Below, one piece after another: positions 33,064 through 41,149 of a stretch of DNA of 46,446 nt. This DNA is from JAYFNU01 sp964458545 (GTDB taxonomy: Bacteria; Bacillota; Clostridia; Oscillospirales; Ruminococcaceae). The notes beneath the pieces were generated by a model. It was not told where the DNA came from, searched no databases, and saw nothing but the letters and a program-made list of their open reading frames with translations. Every line of letters starts with the position of its first letter. Position 1 is the first letter of the stretch. The position numbers and the translations under genes were made by a program. Location: contig CAYWJF010000005.1 of the NCBI GenBank assembly GCA_964458545.1, positions 1 through 46,446 on the forward strand, given 5' to 3'.

Positions 33064-33084
33064 TGTTCCCGCCTCCTTTCCTTT

Positions 33085-33113
33085 ATTATAACAAATATTC
33101 CCCCAATTGTCAC
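33085..33113 (-). promoter_or_regulatory. Promoter for the BTAD regulator
   Basis: On the minus strand GTGACA (33108-33113) and TATAAT (33085-33090) are separated by 17 bases. The start point near 33078 falls at the Shine-Dalgarno itself. This very short leader supports translation from about 33063 rather than from 32961. Confidence 0.65.
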
Positions 33114-33146
33114 AAAAAATATTATTTTGTAACTCTGGCGCCTTTA

Positions 33147-33175
33147 TTGTCTTTTAAATCGGTATATGTTAATAT
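33147..33175 (+). promoter_or_regulatory. Promoter for the pilus-like operon
   Basis: TTGTCT (33147-33152) and TAATAT (33170-33175) are separated by 17 bases. The leader is about 40 bases. It diverges from the regulator promoter, with only 33 bases between the two -35 elements. Confidence 0.55.
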
Positions 33176-33221
33176 TTAAATAAGAAAAAGCGAATTTTGA
33201 CAGTAAGGAGGTCTGTGAACG

Positions 33222-34196
33222 GTGCGGCCAAACGTTATTGTTAAATTCGCTGTTTTTTGTCTGGCGGCGCTTCTTTTGACCTCCTGCGGAGAAAACGGCG
33301 GCACAAACACCCACGGCGGCGGTAACGGTATACCGGTTTCGCCCGTTGTGGACGAGGACAACCGTGTTAAGCGGGACAGCACCCCTGTGCTTATGCTGCC
33401 CGTCGCAAGCGGCGAGGACGTGCGCGGAAACACGACCGTCAGCGTAGACGCCTCAAACGCCGCGAAGGGCTATATCGGTGTCGCGTATAAAGGCACAAAC
33501 AAAAAGGTGCGCTTACAGATAACGAAGGAGGGCGGCGACGCCTACACCTACGTTATACAAAACAGCGAATACGACTTCTTTCCGCTTTCGCTCGGCGACG
33601 GCGGCTACACAATAAACGTATACGAGAATATAAAAAACAACTCCTACGCGCTCGCCTTCGGCACACAGATAAACGTCACCCTTGAAGATGAATTTCTCCC
33701 CTTTCTTTACTCCAACCAGTATGTCTACTTCGACGAAACCACCAAGGCGGTGAAGAAGGGCGAGGAGCTTTCGCGGGGCGCCTACGACGAGCTTGGGGTC
33801 GTGGAAAACGTCTATGACTATGTCATTAACAATGTTTCCTACGACTACGACAAGGCGGCGGCGGTAAGCGAGGGGAGAATTACCGATTATATTCCCGACG
33901 TGGACGATACGCTCGCCACGGGCAAGGGCATATGCTTTGATTACGCAAGCCTTATGGTAGCTATGCTTCGCACGCAAAATATACCTACGAAGCTAATCTT
34001 CGGCTACGCGGGCGAAAACTACCACGCGTGGATTAACGTATATGTAAAGGATGTCGGCTGGGTAAACGAGGTTATACGCTTCGACGGCGAAACGTGGGTG
34101 CGAATGGACCCGACCTTTGCCTCTTCCGCTTCCTCATTCGGTCGCAACAACTATGTAGGCGACGGCGAGCATTATACTGAAATGTACTATTATTGA
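33222..34196 (+). CDS. Transglutaminase-like lipoprotein, first gene of the pilus-like operon
   Basis: The gene starts at GTG 33222, ten bases after AAGGAGG. The 324-aa product has a signal peptide and lipobox (LLTSC, Cys22), so it should be anchored outside the membrane. The C-terminal half is a transglutaminase-like cysteine-protease fold with a complete triad: Cys238 (GKGICFDYASL), His268 (GENYHAWINVYV) and Asp296 (VRMDPTF). The region before it is strand-rich. Such domains can crosslink proteins, cleave peptides or act on the cell wall. The PilC gene follows by 16 bases, so an envelope role tied to the pilus is likely but inferred. Confidence 0.88.
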   Translation: MRPNVIVKFAVFCLAALLLTSCGENGGTNTHGGGNGIPVSPVVDEDNRVKRDSTPVLMLPVASGEDVRGNTTVSVDASNAAKGYIGVAYKGTNKKVRLQITKEGGDAYTYVIQNSEYDFFPLSLGDGGYTINVYENIKNNSYALAFGTQINVTLEDEFLPFLYSNQYVYFDETTKAVKKGEELSRGAYDELGVVENVYDYVINNVSYDYDKAAAVSEGRITDYIPDVDDTLATGKGICFDYASLMVAMLRTQNIPTKLIFGYAGENYHAWINVYVKDVGWVNEVIRFDGETWVRMDPTFASSASSFGRNNYVGDGEHYTEMYYY

Positions 34197-34212
34197 TATT
34201 CGGGGGAACGAA

Positions 34213-35259
34213 ATGGCTAAACAAAAAAAGCTGACTAACCTTGAGCTTTCCAACTTCTTTACGGAGCTTGCCTTGCTTACAAAAAGCGGTATGTCTGTCT
34301 ATGAGGCGCTATGCCTTATGAAGGATAGCACCGATTTGAAAAACGAGAAGGCATTCTTCGCCTCTCTCGCCGAATTTACCTCCGCGGGCAGTACCCTTTC
34401 CTCTGCTCTTCGCGAGAACGGAAGCTTCCCGAACTACGCTATGCGTATGGTGGAAGTGGGCGAGAAGACGGGAAAGCTGGACGCAATATGTAAATCTCTC
34501 GGCTCGTATTACAAGCAGAACGACGACCTTTCGGGCGAGATTAAATCCGCCGTTGCCTACCCCGTAATAATGCTGCTTGTTATTCTCGCCGTTATCTATG
34601 TTCTCTTCACACTCGTAATGCCCGTCTTTGACAGGGTTTACGAATCGCTCGGCGTGGGCAACGCTCAGCTGCTTTCCAGCCTTCTGAATGCGGGATATGT
34701 GTTAAATACCGTCGCGCTTGTACTCGGCGGAATAGTCGTTCTCGCTGTTTTGTGCTTCGGTATTATGAGTATTACAAACGGCGGACGCGCCGCTCTCGGT
34801 GAATTCTTTGACAACTCCTTTTTGACCCGCTCGGTCTCCGAGAAGCTTGCGGCTCACCGCTTCGCGTACGCTATGTCGGTTATGCTTGAAGGCGGGCTTT
34901 CCTTTGACAGCGCAATAGAGCTTTCGGGCGAGATAACGGGTAACAAGGAATTTAAAAAGAAGGTAAAGCGACTTCGCTACTTCCTCGATAACGGCGACAG
35001 CTTCGCTGAGGCGGTTTCAAAAAGCTCGGTTTTTGAGTCGGCTTATAACGGTATGATTTCCGCTTCCGCCCGCGCGGGACAGACCGACACAACGCTAATG
35101 GTTATAGCTAAGCGCTACGAGGAAAACGTTAACCGCAAGATAGGCAACGCGGTCGCGGCTGTAGAGCCCGCGCTGGTGGCGTTACTTTCCGTAATAGTCG
35201 GCTTGGTGCTTATGTCTGTAGTCATACCGCTCGTCGGAATAATGAGCACTATGCTTTAA
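34213..35259 (+). CDS. PilC/GspF-type inner-membrane platform protein
   Basis: This 348-aa protein has two repeated T2SSF domains (about 8-130 and 213-335), each with the family's pattern of helices before a membrane segment. Clear motifs are LSNFFTELALLTKSGMSVYE in the first and HRFAYAMSVMLEGGLSFD in the second. Hydrophobic segments lie near 115-142, 163-190 and 314-345. In type IV pili and type II secretion this protein sits in the cytoplasmic membrane and couples the ATPase to pilin assembly. It is the second gene of the operon, 16 bases after the transglutaminase gene. Confidence 0.92.
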   Translation: MAKQKKLTNLELSNFFTELALLTKSGMSVYEALCLMKDSTDLKNEKAFFASLAEFTSAGSTLSSALRENGSFPNYAMRMVEVGEKTGKLDAICKSLGSYYKQNDDLSGEIKSAVAYPVIMLLVILAVIYVLFTLVMPVFDRVYESLGVGNAQLLSSLLNAGYVLNTVALVLGGIVVLAVLCFGIMSITNGGRAALGEFFDNSFLTRSVSEKLAAHRFAYAMSVMLEGGLSFDSAIELSGEITGNKEFKKKVKRLRYFLDNGDSFAEAVSKSSVFESAYNGMISASARAGQTDTTLMVIAKRYEENVNRKIGNAVAAVEPALVALLSVIVGLVLMSVVIPLVGIMSTML

Positions 35260-35266
35260 GGATAGT

Positions 35267-35602
35267 ATGAAGAAACAACGCTTTTTTGAAAAACCGAACA
35301 GGGCTATCGCGCAGGGCGCCGCGCTTTCGTTTGTTATTGCGGCGGCGGCTCTTATTGTCGCGCAGGTGTCTTTAGGAAGAATAAGCCTCAAAGCGAGCGA
35401 GCAAAGCCTTGCCGAGGCGCGCAACAACGTCTCACGCTCGGTGGTGCTTTGCTATGCCTCTGAGGGCGTCTACCCCGAAACTATAGATTACCTTGAAGAA
35501 AACTACGGGCTTGTGCTGGACCGCGAGCTATATATCTACCACTATCGCGCGCTCGGCGGCAACCTTTTCCCGGAAATAAACGTATTTCAAAACGAAACCT
35601 AA
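35267..35602 (+). CDS. Small pilin-like membrane protein
   Basis: This 111-aa protein has a short basic N-terminus, one hydrophobic helix (about 20-38) and a small extracytoplasmic domain with one cysteine. It shows no canonical prepilin cleavage motif (Gly before a phenylalanine-like residue with Glu at +5). Position between PilC and other small one-helix proteins suggests a minor pilin or pseudopilin. The start follows AAGGA and lies seven bases after the PilC stop. Confidence 0.75.
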   Translation: MKKQRFFEKPNRAIAQGAALSFVIAAAALIVAQVSLGRISLKASEQSLAEARNNVSRSVVLCYASEGVYPETIDYLEENYGLVLDRELYIYHYRALGGNLFPEINVFQNET

Positions 35603-35611
35603 GGAATAAAT

Positions 35612-36103
35612 ATGACAGAAAGAAAAACGTCAATTTTAAAGACAGCGGCAATACTGCTGCTTATCTGCGCCTTTGCCGCGAGCGCACTGCTCACGGCTGT
35701 AATGAGCGCGGGCGTTTTTAACAATATCTCCGCTCTAAGTAAGCGCGGCTACGAAAGCCGCGTAAATATGCTCTACCTTCGTCAGAAGATACATTCCTTT
35801 GATTCTGACGGCTCTTTTCGCGTTGATAGCTTCGGCGAAAACGACGCGCTCGTCTTTACCGAGCTTGTTGACAATACCCCGTACGAAACATGGATATACG
35901 CCGAGGACGGAAGTCTTTGCGAGGTAACGGTAAAGAACCGAAACGATATCTCGCGCGGTGCGGGGCAGGTAATATGCAAGCTTTCGGCTTTATCTGTTGA
36001 TTCCCGTGGCGCGGGCTTATATGAAATAAGCGTAAAAGACGCTGACGGCGAGACCACCTCGGCGCTTGTTCTGCTTCGTTGTAAGCAAGGGGAGGCGGCA
36101 TAA
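35612..36103 (+). CDS. DUF4860-like pilus-associated protein
   Basis: This 163-aa protein has an N-terminal hydrophobic helix (about 11-33), a linker, and a compact beta-rich domain (VFTELVDNTPYETWIYAED, then SLCEVTVKN). It resembles DUF4860 proteins that sit in clostridial pilus clusters. No canonical prepilin cleavage site is present. The stop overlaps the next start by one base (TAATG), so translation is coupled. Confidence 0.75.
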   Translation: MTERKTSILKTAAILLLICAFAASALLTAVMSAGVFNNISALSKRGYESRVNMLYLRQKIHSFDSDGSFRVDSFGENDALVFTELVDNTPYETWIYAEDGSLCEVTVKNRNDISRGAGQVICKLSALSVDSRGAGLYEISVKDADGETTSALVLLRCKQGEAA

Positions 36104-36528
36104 TGAGCGGTAATAAAGACAAATCAAAGCTTTTCCTTATAGAGTTTATCGTCGCGTTAATTATCTTCTGCGTTACCGCCGCCGTCTGCGCGGGCATACT
36201 CGCCTCGGCGTACAACCGAAGCCGCGAGAGCAAGGCGCTCGACAAGGCGACGCTTACGGTATCCTCAGCAATTGACCTTTTCAAAGCGACGGGTGACGCT
36301 AAGGGCACGGCAAAAGAGCTCGGCGGCTCTCTTCAGGGGAATAGCGTTACGGTTTACTACGACGCCTCCTTTACACCCTGTGAGAGCGAGGACAACGCTT
36401 TTTACACGCTTAAAGCGGAGTTTGCCCTTGAACGACTTTCCACGGTATCGGTTAATATTACGGATAGTAACGGCGAAACTCTCTTCTCTGCCTCCTCTTC
36501 GGTAATAACTCAAAAGGAGGGCGTGTAG
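36103..36528 (+). CDS. Minor pseudopilin-like protein
   Basis: This 141-aa protein has a membrane helix at about 10-33. Of the four small proteins it comes nearest to a prepilin signal: KLFLIEFIVALIIF has a glutamate at the +5 position if cleavage followed Lys9, but Lys replaces the usual glycine at -1. The rest is a short strand-rich domain. AAGGGGAGG precedes the ATG, and the next gene starts directly after its stop. Confidence 0.75.
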   Translation: MSGNKDKSKLFLIEFIVALIIFCVTAAVCAGILASAYNRSRESKALDKATLTVSSAIDLFKATGDAKGTAKELGGSLQGNSVTVYYDASFTPCESEDNAFYTLKAEFALERLSTVSVNITDSNGETLFSASSSVITQKEGV

Positions 36529-36945
36529 ATGAAGCATGAGCGTAAGGTCGTAAGCACGGGAACAATATCAATCTTTCTCATTCTTGTAGTTCTGCTTTTT
36601 GTTACCTTTTCTCTACTTTCCTTCACCCTTTCCACCTCTGACCTTCGGCTTTCAAAGCGCGCGGCGGAAACCGTCAGCGAATATTACGAGGCGGACGATT
36701 CCGCCACAAAACGGCTGTACGCCTACATAACCGCCGCAGAAGCGGAAGGAACAGATAGCGTAAAAGACAAGGTAGAAAAGGACGGCGGAACTCTTGAGGT
36801 GGTGGAGGACGGCTATATTGTCTGCTTCTGCGAGCCTGTTAACGACAGTCTATCCCTCTTTGCGGAAGCACGCGTAACGGAAGACAGCGACGGCGCTTCC
36901 TCGCTTAACATAATACGCTGGCAGTGCGCCGGCAACGAGAATTAA
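36529..36945 (+). CDS. Small pilus-associated protein, PilX/GspK-like position
   Basis: This 138-aa protein has an N-terminal membrane helix (about 13-35: TISIFLILVVLLFVTFSLLS) followed by a helix with SDLRLSKRAAETVSEYYEAD. This resembles the helical start of PilX or GspK-type minor pilins (membrane helix, then SxxDxxLAxKAA with Tyr/Ala). No cleavage glycine is visible. The ribosome site AAAAGGAGG is strong. It precedes the ATPase gene by 14 bases. Confidence 0.72.
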   Translation: MKHERKVVSTGTISIFLILVVLLFVTFSLLSFTLSTSDLRLSKRAAETVSEYYEADDSATKRLYAYITAAEAEGTDSVKDKVEKDGGTLEVVEDGYIVCFCEPVNDSLSLFAEARVTEDSDGASSLNIIRWQCAGNEN

Positions 36946-36959
36946 CGGAGGTGTACTTA

Positions 36960-38027
36960 ATGGATTTGCTGACATTCTTAAAGGAATCGGTGGAACGGGA
37001 CGTATCTGATATCTTCATTGTCGCTGGAAAACCGCTAAGCTATAAAATAGGCACAGCTATTCATACCTACGATGAGGAGAAGCTTTCACCCGAAAAGACT
37101 AACCTCTTAATAACCGAAATATATCAGATGGCGGACAACCGAAGCACCGACCGTCTTTTAAAGAACGGCGACGACGATTTCTCCTTCTCGCTTACCGGCA
37201 TATCGCGTTTTCGCGTGAGCGCATATAAACAACGCGGCTCGCTCGCGGCGGTAATCCGCGTAGTAGCGCTGACGCTGCCGAACCCAACAAAGCTGCATAT
37301 ACCAGACTTTGTTTTGGACCTTGCGAACATACCGCGCGGAATGATACTTGTTTCGGGACCCTCTGGCTGCGGTAAATCCACCACCCTCGCTTGCCTTATT
37401 GACATAATTAACGAACAGCGCGCGGGGCATATTATCACCCTTGAGGACCCGATAGAGTACCTACACCCCCACAAGGCGTCGATAGTAAGTCAGCGCGAGA
37501 TAGAGATGGATACCGTAAGCTACCCCTCTGCTCTTCGCGCCGCGCTGCGCCAGAACCCCGACGTTATACTTATCGGCGAGCTTCGCGACCCGCAGTCTAT
37601 CTCAATTGCTCTCACAGCGGCGGAGACGGGTCATCTCGTTATCTCCACGCTGCATACTCTCGGCGCGGCGAACAGCATGGACCGCCTTGTGGACGCCTTC
37701 GAGCCGAACCAGCAGCAGCAGGTAAGAATGCAGCTTTCAATGGTGCTTCAAGCGGTTGTTTCGCAGCAGCTTGTGCCCACGGTAAGCAACGACGTCTTCC
37801 CTGTCTTTGAGGTAATGCTTTGTAACAACGCTATACGCAATATGATACGCGACGGGCGCACCCACCAGATAGACAGCGTTATCTTCTCAAGCTCACAAAG
37901 CGGCATGGTAAGCATGGACACCTCGCTTATAGAGCTTTACAAAAAGGGCATAATAACCGCGCAGGAGGCGGAGCTTCGAAGCCTTTCCCCAGAACAGCTT
38001 AACCGCCAGCTGAACGAGCTGAAGTAA
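36960..38027 (+). CDS. pilT: PilT-type pilus retraction ATPase
   Basis: From ATG 36960 (GGAGG seven bases upstream) the protein is 355 aa, like PilT; an in-frame upstream start at 36924 overlaps the preceding gene without a ribosome site. Walker A is GPSGCGKST (133-141), the Asp box covers ITLEDPIEYLH (159-169), Walker B is VILIGELRD (202-210), and the His box is ALTAAETGHLVISTLHT. The PilT-specific C-terminal AIRNMIRDG (291-299) matches AIRNLIRE and points to a retraction rather than an assembly ATPase. No PilB/GspE gene is present in the window. Confidence 0.94.
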   Translation: MDLLTFLKESVERDVSDIFIVAGKPLSYKIGTAIHTYDEEKLSPEKTNLLITEIYQMADNRSTDRLLKNGDDDFSFSLTGISRFRVSAYKQRGSLAAVIRVVALTLPNPTKLHIPDFVLDLANIPRGMILVSGPSGCGKSTTLACLIDIINEQRAGHIITLEDPIEYLHPHKASIVSQREIEMDTVSYPSALRAALRQNPDVILIGELRDPQSISIALTAAETGHLVISTLHTLGAANSMDRLVDAFEPNQQQQVRMQLSMVLQAVVSQQLVPTVSNDVFPVFEVMLCNNAIRNMIRDGRTHQIDSVIFSSSQSGMVSMDTSLIELYKKGIITAQEAELRSLSPEQLNRQLNELK

Positions 38028-38041
38028 CGTAAGGAGGCAGT

Positions 38042-38566
38042 ATGACCGAGACCTTAACAATAGTTCTTTTATGCGTAAAGATATTCTGCTGCCGTATACT
38101 CGACGTTACCTTCGGCACGGTGCGGCAGGTTTTAACTATTAAGGAGCGCACCCTTCTCGCCTCGGCTATAGGCTTCGTAGAGGTGCTTATATGGTATCTC
38201 GTGGTGCGCGAGGCAATAAATTCCGACTTCGGCATTTACACCGCTATCGCATACGCAGGTGGCTTCGCCACCGGCACCTTTATTGGTGGTATGATAGCCA
38301 AAAAGTTTATTAACGTAAAAATCTGCACGCAGGTTGTCACCTCCTCGCGCGAAGCAAGCGTAGTAGATACTATACAAAAGGCTGGCTTCGGCGTATCGGT
38401 AGTAAACGTAAATAGCTCGCAGTACGGCGAGGAGAAGTACCTGCTAATAATCGAATCAAACGGTTCACGGCTAACGGAGCTAAAGCGGCTAATAAAAAGC
38501 GCCGACAAAAACGCCTTTATCTTCGTTCAAGAATCAAAGCACGTCGTAAACGGCTTTATCAAATAA
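38042..38566 (+). CDS. UPF0316 / DUF2179-type membrane protein
   Basis: This 174-aa protein has three membrane helices (about 5-24, 37-56, 64-86; DUF5698 part) followed by a cytoplasmic DUF2179 domain. The signature LDVTFGTVRQVLTIKERTLL lies in the membrane half. Bacterial DUF2179 proteins are poorly understood; the domain resembles ACT-like folds. The gene is 14 bases after pilT with a strong AAGGAGG, so it belongs to the transcript, though a role in pili is not established. Confidence 0.9.
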   Translation: MTETLTIVLLCVKIFCCRILDVTFGTVRQVLTIKERTLLASAIGFVEVLIWYLVVREAINSDFGIYTAIAYAGGFATGTFIGGMIAKKFINVKICTQVVTSSREASVVDTIQKAGFGVSVVNVNSSQYGEEKYLLIIESNGSRLTELKRLIKSADKNAFIFVQESKHVVNGFIK

Positions 38567-38597
38567 CTAAAGTCGCCTCCGAAGGAGGCGACTTTAG
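38567..38597 (+). terminator. Terminator of the pilus-like operon
   Basis: A perfect 14-bp stem (38567-38580 with 38584-38597) closes a GAA loop directly after the UPF0316 stop. The following T run is weak (TCTTGGG). Confidence 0.65.
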
Positions 38598-38602
38598 TCT
38601 TG

Positions 38603-38640
38603 GGAGAATTCTTCGAATACAAGAATTCTTCGAATTCTCC
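38603..38640. repeat. Short composite palindrome with a 14-base direct repeat
   Basis: AGAATTCTTCGAAT occurs twice (38605-38618 and 38622-38635), separated by ACA. The whole block is flanked by the inverted arms GGAGAATTC (38603-38611) and GAATTCTCC (38632-38640). Each unit holds two self-complementary hexamers. No other copy was noticed in the window. It lies between two terminator-like hairpins. Confidence 0.7.
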
Positions 38641-38695
38641 GTAGACAACAAAAACCGTTTCTTCGGAGGCAACTATAATATTATCTCAATACAAA

Positions 38696-38721
38696 GAGCG
38701 GCTTCCTCTCGGAAGCCGCTC
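38696..38721 (-). terminator. Terminator-like hairpin after the PHP-like gene
   Basis: GAGCGGCTTCC pairs perfectly with GGAAGCCGCTC over a TCTC loop, 15 bases beyond the minus-strand stop at 38736. The minus strand continues with TTTGTATTG, a weak T run. Confidence 0.6.
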
Positions 38722-38735
38722 ATCTTTTCTGTTAC

Positions 38736-41072
38736 TTACTTAATAAATATCTTCTCGTAGCTCTTTGTTCCGTCCGCACCCTCAACGGTTATTATCGCGT
38801 AATCACACATTTCGCTGTTGCTAAGCTTGTGGTAGTTCACAATCACCGAGTTGCCCTTGCTCTTTACGCTGAGAAGCGACTGAATAAAGTTGCCCGCCGT
38901 GCAGTAGTACGCGCCGTTGTCCGCACGCTTTACGTCGCCCGCGAAGCTGTAATCAATGTCGCTTATCGCAAGACCTGACGCCTTCGCGCCGTCCTTTGCA
39001 GGCTCAACCGAGTATATAGGATTGGAGCTTGCGTAGCCTATTGTATTTCCGTCGCTGCTCTTTTCGGTGTAAACGTCAAATATATAAAACTCGTTCGGGT
39101 TAACGTTTACCTCAAGCATCTTTGAATAGATATACGCGCCTTGACCCGTAAGGTCTTCTTCATATACCGTTTCGCTAATAATATCGTTCTTGTTGCCGAC
39201 TACCGTATACTTTGTCAGCCGCACAAGGGTAATGGCGTTTTCGTCAGTCGCGTAAAGCTTCGCGATAGTTGAAGCGCCCTCAGCGGTAGTGAAATCCGCG
39301 CCCATTCCTACGCCGCCCATTTCAAAGGTAAGGCGGGGTCCGTTCGAGAAGTAGAAGTCGCCGCTTCTGAGCATATCGTAAACCGAATATTCTGAAAGCC
39401 CGTTCATTCGCCCTTGAATAAAGTAGGTGCCCACCTGCTCGGGGAGAACGTTGTTGCTGCCCGCCGTGGCAAAAACCTTGTCTCTGCCAGCCGTGGCGTA
39501 AAGCTTCCAGACGTTCATTGCGACCTTCGTTTCCATGCTGTCGAGCGGATACGCGGGGGTGAATACCTCAAGCCCCGTAATGCCGCTCAGCGTTTTCGAC
39601 ATATTAATAGACTCCGTAATGTCGTACGCGCCGCCGTAGAAGAAGGGTACAACCACAAGTCCTCCCGCGTCTATTACGTCGCTTACCGCATCCTGATAGG
39701 TGCGCGAGGGGTGATACTGAAGGGTGCTAATCGCCATATTCGGAACCACATCGGTGTCATAAGCGAGCATATACCGAAGCGGCTTGTTTATAATCGCCAT
39801 TGTCTCGGATAAAACCAAATCTCCTACGCTCAGCTTCTGTCTGCAGATATCGCAAAGCTCGTGGCGTATACCCTCGCCGTAGCAAGCGGAGATATCAATA
39901 AATCCGTTATTCGTTCCCGTTATTGTCGCTATTTCGTCAGTCGAAAGCGCGTTCGCGTAGGCGTTAATCTCGGTGCTTGCTATGTAGCTCATACCGTTAA
40001 GGTAGCCGAACTTCGCGTTGTCGCCCTGCGAGGCGCTTACGCTTGTGTGGGTGTTAATGTCGCCCGCGTAGTAGCCTTCACCCGCTATATCTATGTACTC
40101 GCTTTCCGCCTTAGCAACAAGGCTTCCGCCTTCAACAGCGTAGCCCGTTATCCTCGCGCGTCCGCCGTAGGCGGCTATTACGGGAACCTCCACGCTCACG
40201 CTTTCACCCGCACCGAGAGAGGAAATCTTGTAGCTGTCGTCACCTGTAAATATAAAGTTCTCTGAGGTGAACTTAACCTCGCTGCCCTTTACCACGCTGT
40301 CGCTTACGTTTGTTACCGTAACGGGCACCTTAAGCTTTGCGCCAGCAAGTGTAAGACCAAGCTCCTGCTTATGCGCCGTGCCGTTAAGAGAACGCGCGTT
40401 AATGCCGCTGTCGTCCGTGTAGTTCGACCAGACGAGCGCCGTCGCGGGCGCTTCGACGTAGAGCTTGCAGTCGCTAAAGCTTACGCCGTCCATTGTCGCC
40501 TTCGAGCTGCCGCCAAGGAGCACCGCCGTGCCGCCCGTAAAGCTTAAGCTGTTGCCGCCACAGTCATAGCTGACAAGCGGAAGCACCGCGTAGCCGCCGA
40601 AGCTTTCGTTTATGTCTACCGTCATATCGGCGGTAATCTCTATCGTGTCTCCCGAGCAAAGCGCGGGGTGCTTTAAGTACTTAATTAGGTTCTCGGCGCT
40701 GTCCACCGTATAGCGGTTGCTGGTAACTCCGCCGGGAGCGGGTATTACACCGAACACAAATAACGCGCCAGCCACAATAACAAGCGCGAGAACCGCGGCG
40801 ATGACTTTAACAAGCCCGCCCTTCTTCTTTTTCGTTTTTGTTTTACTCATATCTTCTCTCTTTTTTTCTGTTGTTATTTTTTCACGCCGAAACTCCTTCT
40901 TCTGTTTTGGAGCTTCGCGAGATACCTCTTCGGTTTTATTGTCGTCCTCCTCCTTCAGCGGCTCGAAGGAAATCTCCCCGGGAGCAGGCGCGTTAAACAC
41001 CATATCCTCAGGTACGGGAGCTTTATTACCGCTGTCGTAGGAGAAAATGTCTTGTTCGCTCAGAATGAACAT
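38736..41072 (-). CDS. Membrane-anchored protein with a degenerate PHP-like domain
   Basis: This 778-aa protein has a charged cytoplasmic N-terminus (about 1-86), one membrane helix (about 87-110) and a large extracytoplasmic part. A strand-rich region (about 117-330) resembles a beta-helix followed by an Ig-like segment. The rest follows the PHP phosphoesterase fold of the CehA/McbA kind, but the metal ligands are eroded. The GDLHxHT motif is GDINTHTS (337-344, first His now Asn340). The usual AHP is VPFF, and the late GSDxH is GSNN. The closing SVYDMLRSGDFYFSNGPRL is well kept. It is probably a non-catalytic binding protein. The Shine-Dalgarno AAGGAG touches the ATG with no spacer, so a different start is possible. 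It has its own promoter. Confidence 0.82.
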   Translation of the reverse strand: MFILSEQDIFSYDSGNKAPVPEDMVFNAPAPGEISFEPLKEEDDNKTEEVSREAPKQKKEFRREKITTEKKREDMSKTKTKKKKGGLVKVIAAVLALVIVAGALFVFGVIPAPGGVTSNRYTVDSAENLIKYLKHPALCSGDTIEITADMTVDINESFGGYAVLPLVSYDCGGNSLSFTGGTAVLLGGSSKATMDGVSFSDCKLYVEAPATALVWSNYTDDSGINARSLNGTAHKQELGLTLAGAKLKVPVTVTNVSDSVVKGSEVKFTSENFIFTGDDSYKISSLGAGESVSVEVPVIAAYGGRARITGYAVEGGSLVAKAESEYIDIAGEGYYAGDINTHTSVSASQGDNAKFGYLNGMSYIASTEINAYANALSTDEIATITGTNNGFIDISACYGEGIRHELCDICRQKLSVGDLVLSETMAIINKPLRYMLAYDTDVVPNMAISTLQYHPSRTYQDAVSDVIDAGGLVVVPFFYGGAYDITESINMSKTLSGITGLEVFTPAYPLDSMETKVAMNVWKLYATAGRDKVFATAGSNNVLPEQVGTYFIQGRMNGLSEYSVYDMLRSGDFYFSNGPRLTFEMGGVGMGADFTTAEGASTIAKLYATDENAITLVRLTKYTVVGNKNDIISETVYEEDLTGQGAYIYSKMLEVNVNPNEFYIFDVYTEKSSDGNTIGYASSNPIYSVEPAKDGAKASGLAISDIDYSFAGDVKRADNGAYYCTAGNFIQSLLSVKSKGNSVIVNYHKLSNSEMCDYAIITVEGADGTKSYEKIFIK

Positions 41073-41095
41073 CTCCTTATACTATATATAAGGAT

Positions 41096-41124
41096 ATAAT
41101 ACCAAAAAAGCAGAGAGATTTCAA
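41096..41124 (-). promoter_or_regulatory. Promoter for the PHP-like gene, beside an inverted repeat
   Basis: On the minus strand TTGAAA (41119-41124) and TATTAT (41096-41101) are separated by 17 bases, with a TGG extension. A 7-bp inverted repeat, CCTTATA-N5-TATAAGG (41075-41093), spans the predicted start point and part of the ribosome site, so it could be an operator. Confidence 0.6.
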
Positions 41125-41149
41125 CATTTCAACAGTTGCCTTTAAAAGG

